Part shown: one piece after another, positions 5,818 through 5,921 of the stretch
Numbering within the stretch: position 1 is the first letter of the stretch
Layout of the letters: the number at the start of each line of letters is the position of its first letter
Notes under the pieces: generated by a model
What the model was told of the DNA's origin: nothing
Database searches by the model: none
Seen by the model: the letters and a program-made list of their open reading frames with translations, nothing else
Assembly: GCA_002441125.1 (NCBI GenBank)
Contig: DJVI01000020.1
Coordinates: 1-5,921 of the forward strand
Reading direction: 5' to 3'
From: Caldifarciminota bacterium UBA6260
GTDB lineage: Bacteria > Hydrothermota > 32-111
Length of the DNA stretch: 5,921 bases
Position numbers and translations under genes: made by a program

Positions 5818-5921
5818 AAGATTATACCTTGGAGCAACTTTCATTGCTTTTAAAAAGTAAGGGAGACGATTCTTTGTTACTTCGAGAAAAGGCGAACAGT
5901 TTAACCGAAAAAATTTACGGA
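5814..5921 (+). CDS. hydE: Probable [FeFe]-hydrogenase maturase HydE, N-terminal 36 codons only
   Basis: The ATG at 5814 overlaps the hydF stop (ATGA) and has GGAG at 5805-5808, 5 bases upstream. The frame stays open to the right edge. The visible 36 residues have the N-terminal helical pattern of HydE and related radical SAM enzymes: a short helix (TLEQLSLLLKS), an acidic turn, then 'LLLREKANSLTEKIYG', corresponding to the 'ALFKLADEIRRKYVG' helix in T. maritima HydE (from memory). The radical SAM CxxxCxxC motif would come about 20-30 residues later and is outside the window, so the name rests on this helix and on the operon, which lacks only HydE to be complete. HydE acts on the HydG product to build the diiron precursor. 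Another radical SAM protein of the BioB/HydE group is the main alternative. Confidence 0.72.
   Translation, partial: MKDYTLEQLSLLLKSKGDDSLLLREKANSLTEKIYG

Overview
The window comes from an AT-rich bacterial genome. Its left part holds a secreted LVIVD-repeat beta-propeller protein that ends in a Por/type IX secretion (T9SS) type sorting domain. Its right part holds an [FeFe]-hydrogenase maturation operon. That pairing points to an anaerobic, probably fermentative bacterium of the FCB group or a candidate phylum such as WOR-3 or Cloacimonadota. This placement is inferred from gene content only, and no rRNA or tRNA gene is present to confirm it. All real genes are on the + strand.

Left region (3-2168): one long coding region, open at the left window edge, with about fourteen 40-44-residue LVIVD repeats, a short linker and a C-terminal sorting domain. 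The last repeats are almost identical at DNA level with a 126-base period. Middle region (2205-2735): a small, extremely AT-rich gene whose protein carries a PD-(D/E)XK nuclease-like motif. Its best ribosome binding site points to a non-standard AUU start at 2205 rather than the conventional TTG at 2235. Between it and the operon (2736-2903) lie a near-consensus sigma70-type promoter overlapping an inverted repeat, and a purine-rich leader of roughly 78 bases that may be structured.

Right region (2904-5921): a tightly packed operon of a TM1266-family ACT-like small protein, hydG, hydF and the first 36 codons of a probable hydE that runs off the right edge. Two junctions are ATGA overlaps (TM1266-like/hydG and hydF/hydE) and the third gap is 8 bases, so the genes are almost certainly cotranscribed. 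HydG cleaves tyrosine to make the Fe(CO)2CN synthon, HydE processes it further, and HydF is the GTPase scaffold that delivers the diiron precursor to apo-hydrogenase. The hydrogenase structural gene is not in the window.

Most of the content belongs to known families. The points most worth a second look are the AUU start, the untyped leader upstream of the TM1266-like gene, and two substitutions in HydF at normally conserved positions (Leu350 where the HCxxC signature has His, and SKID in place of NKxD).
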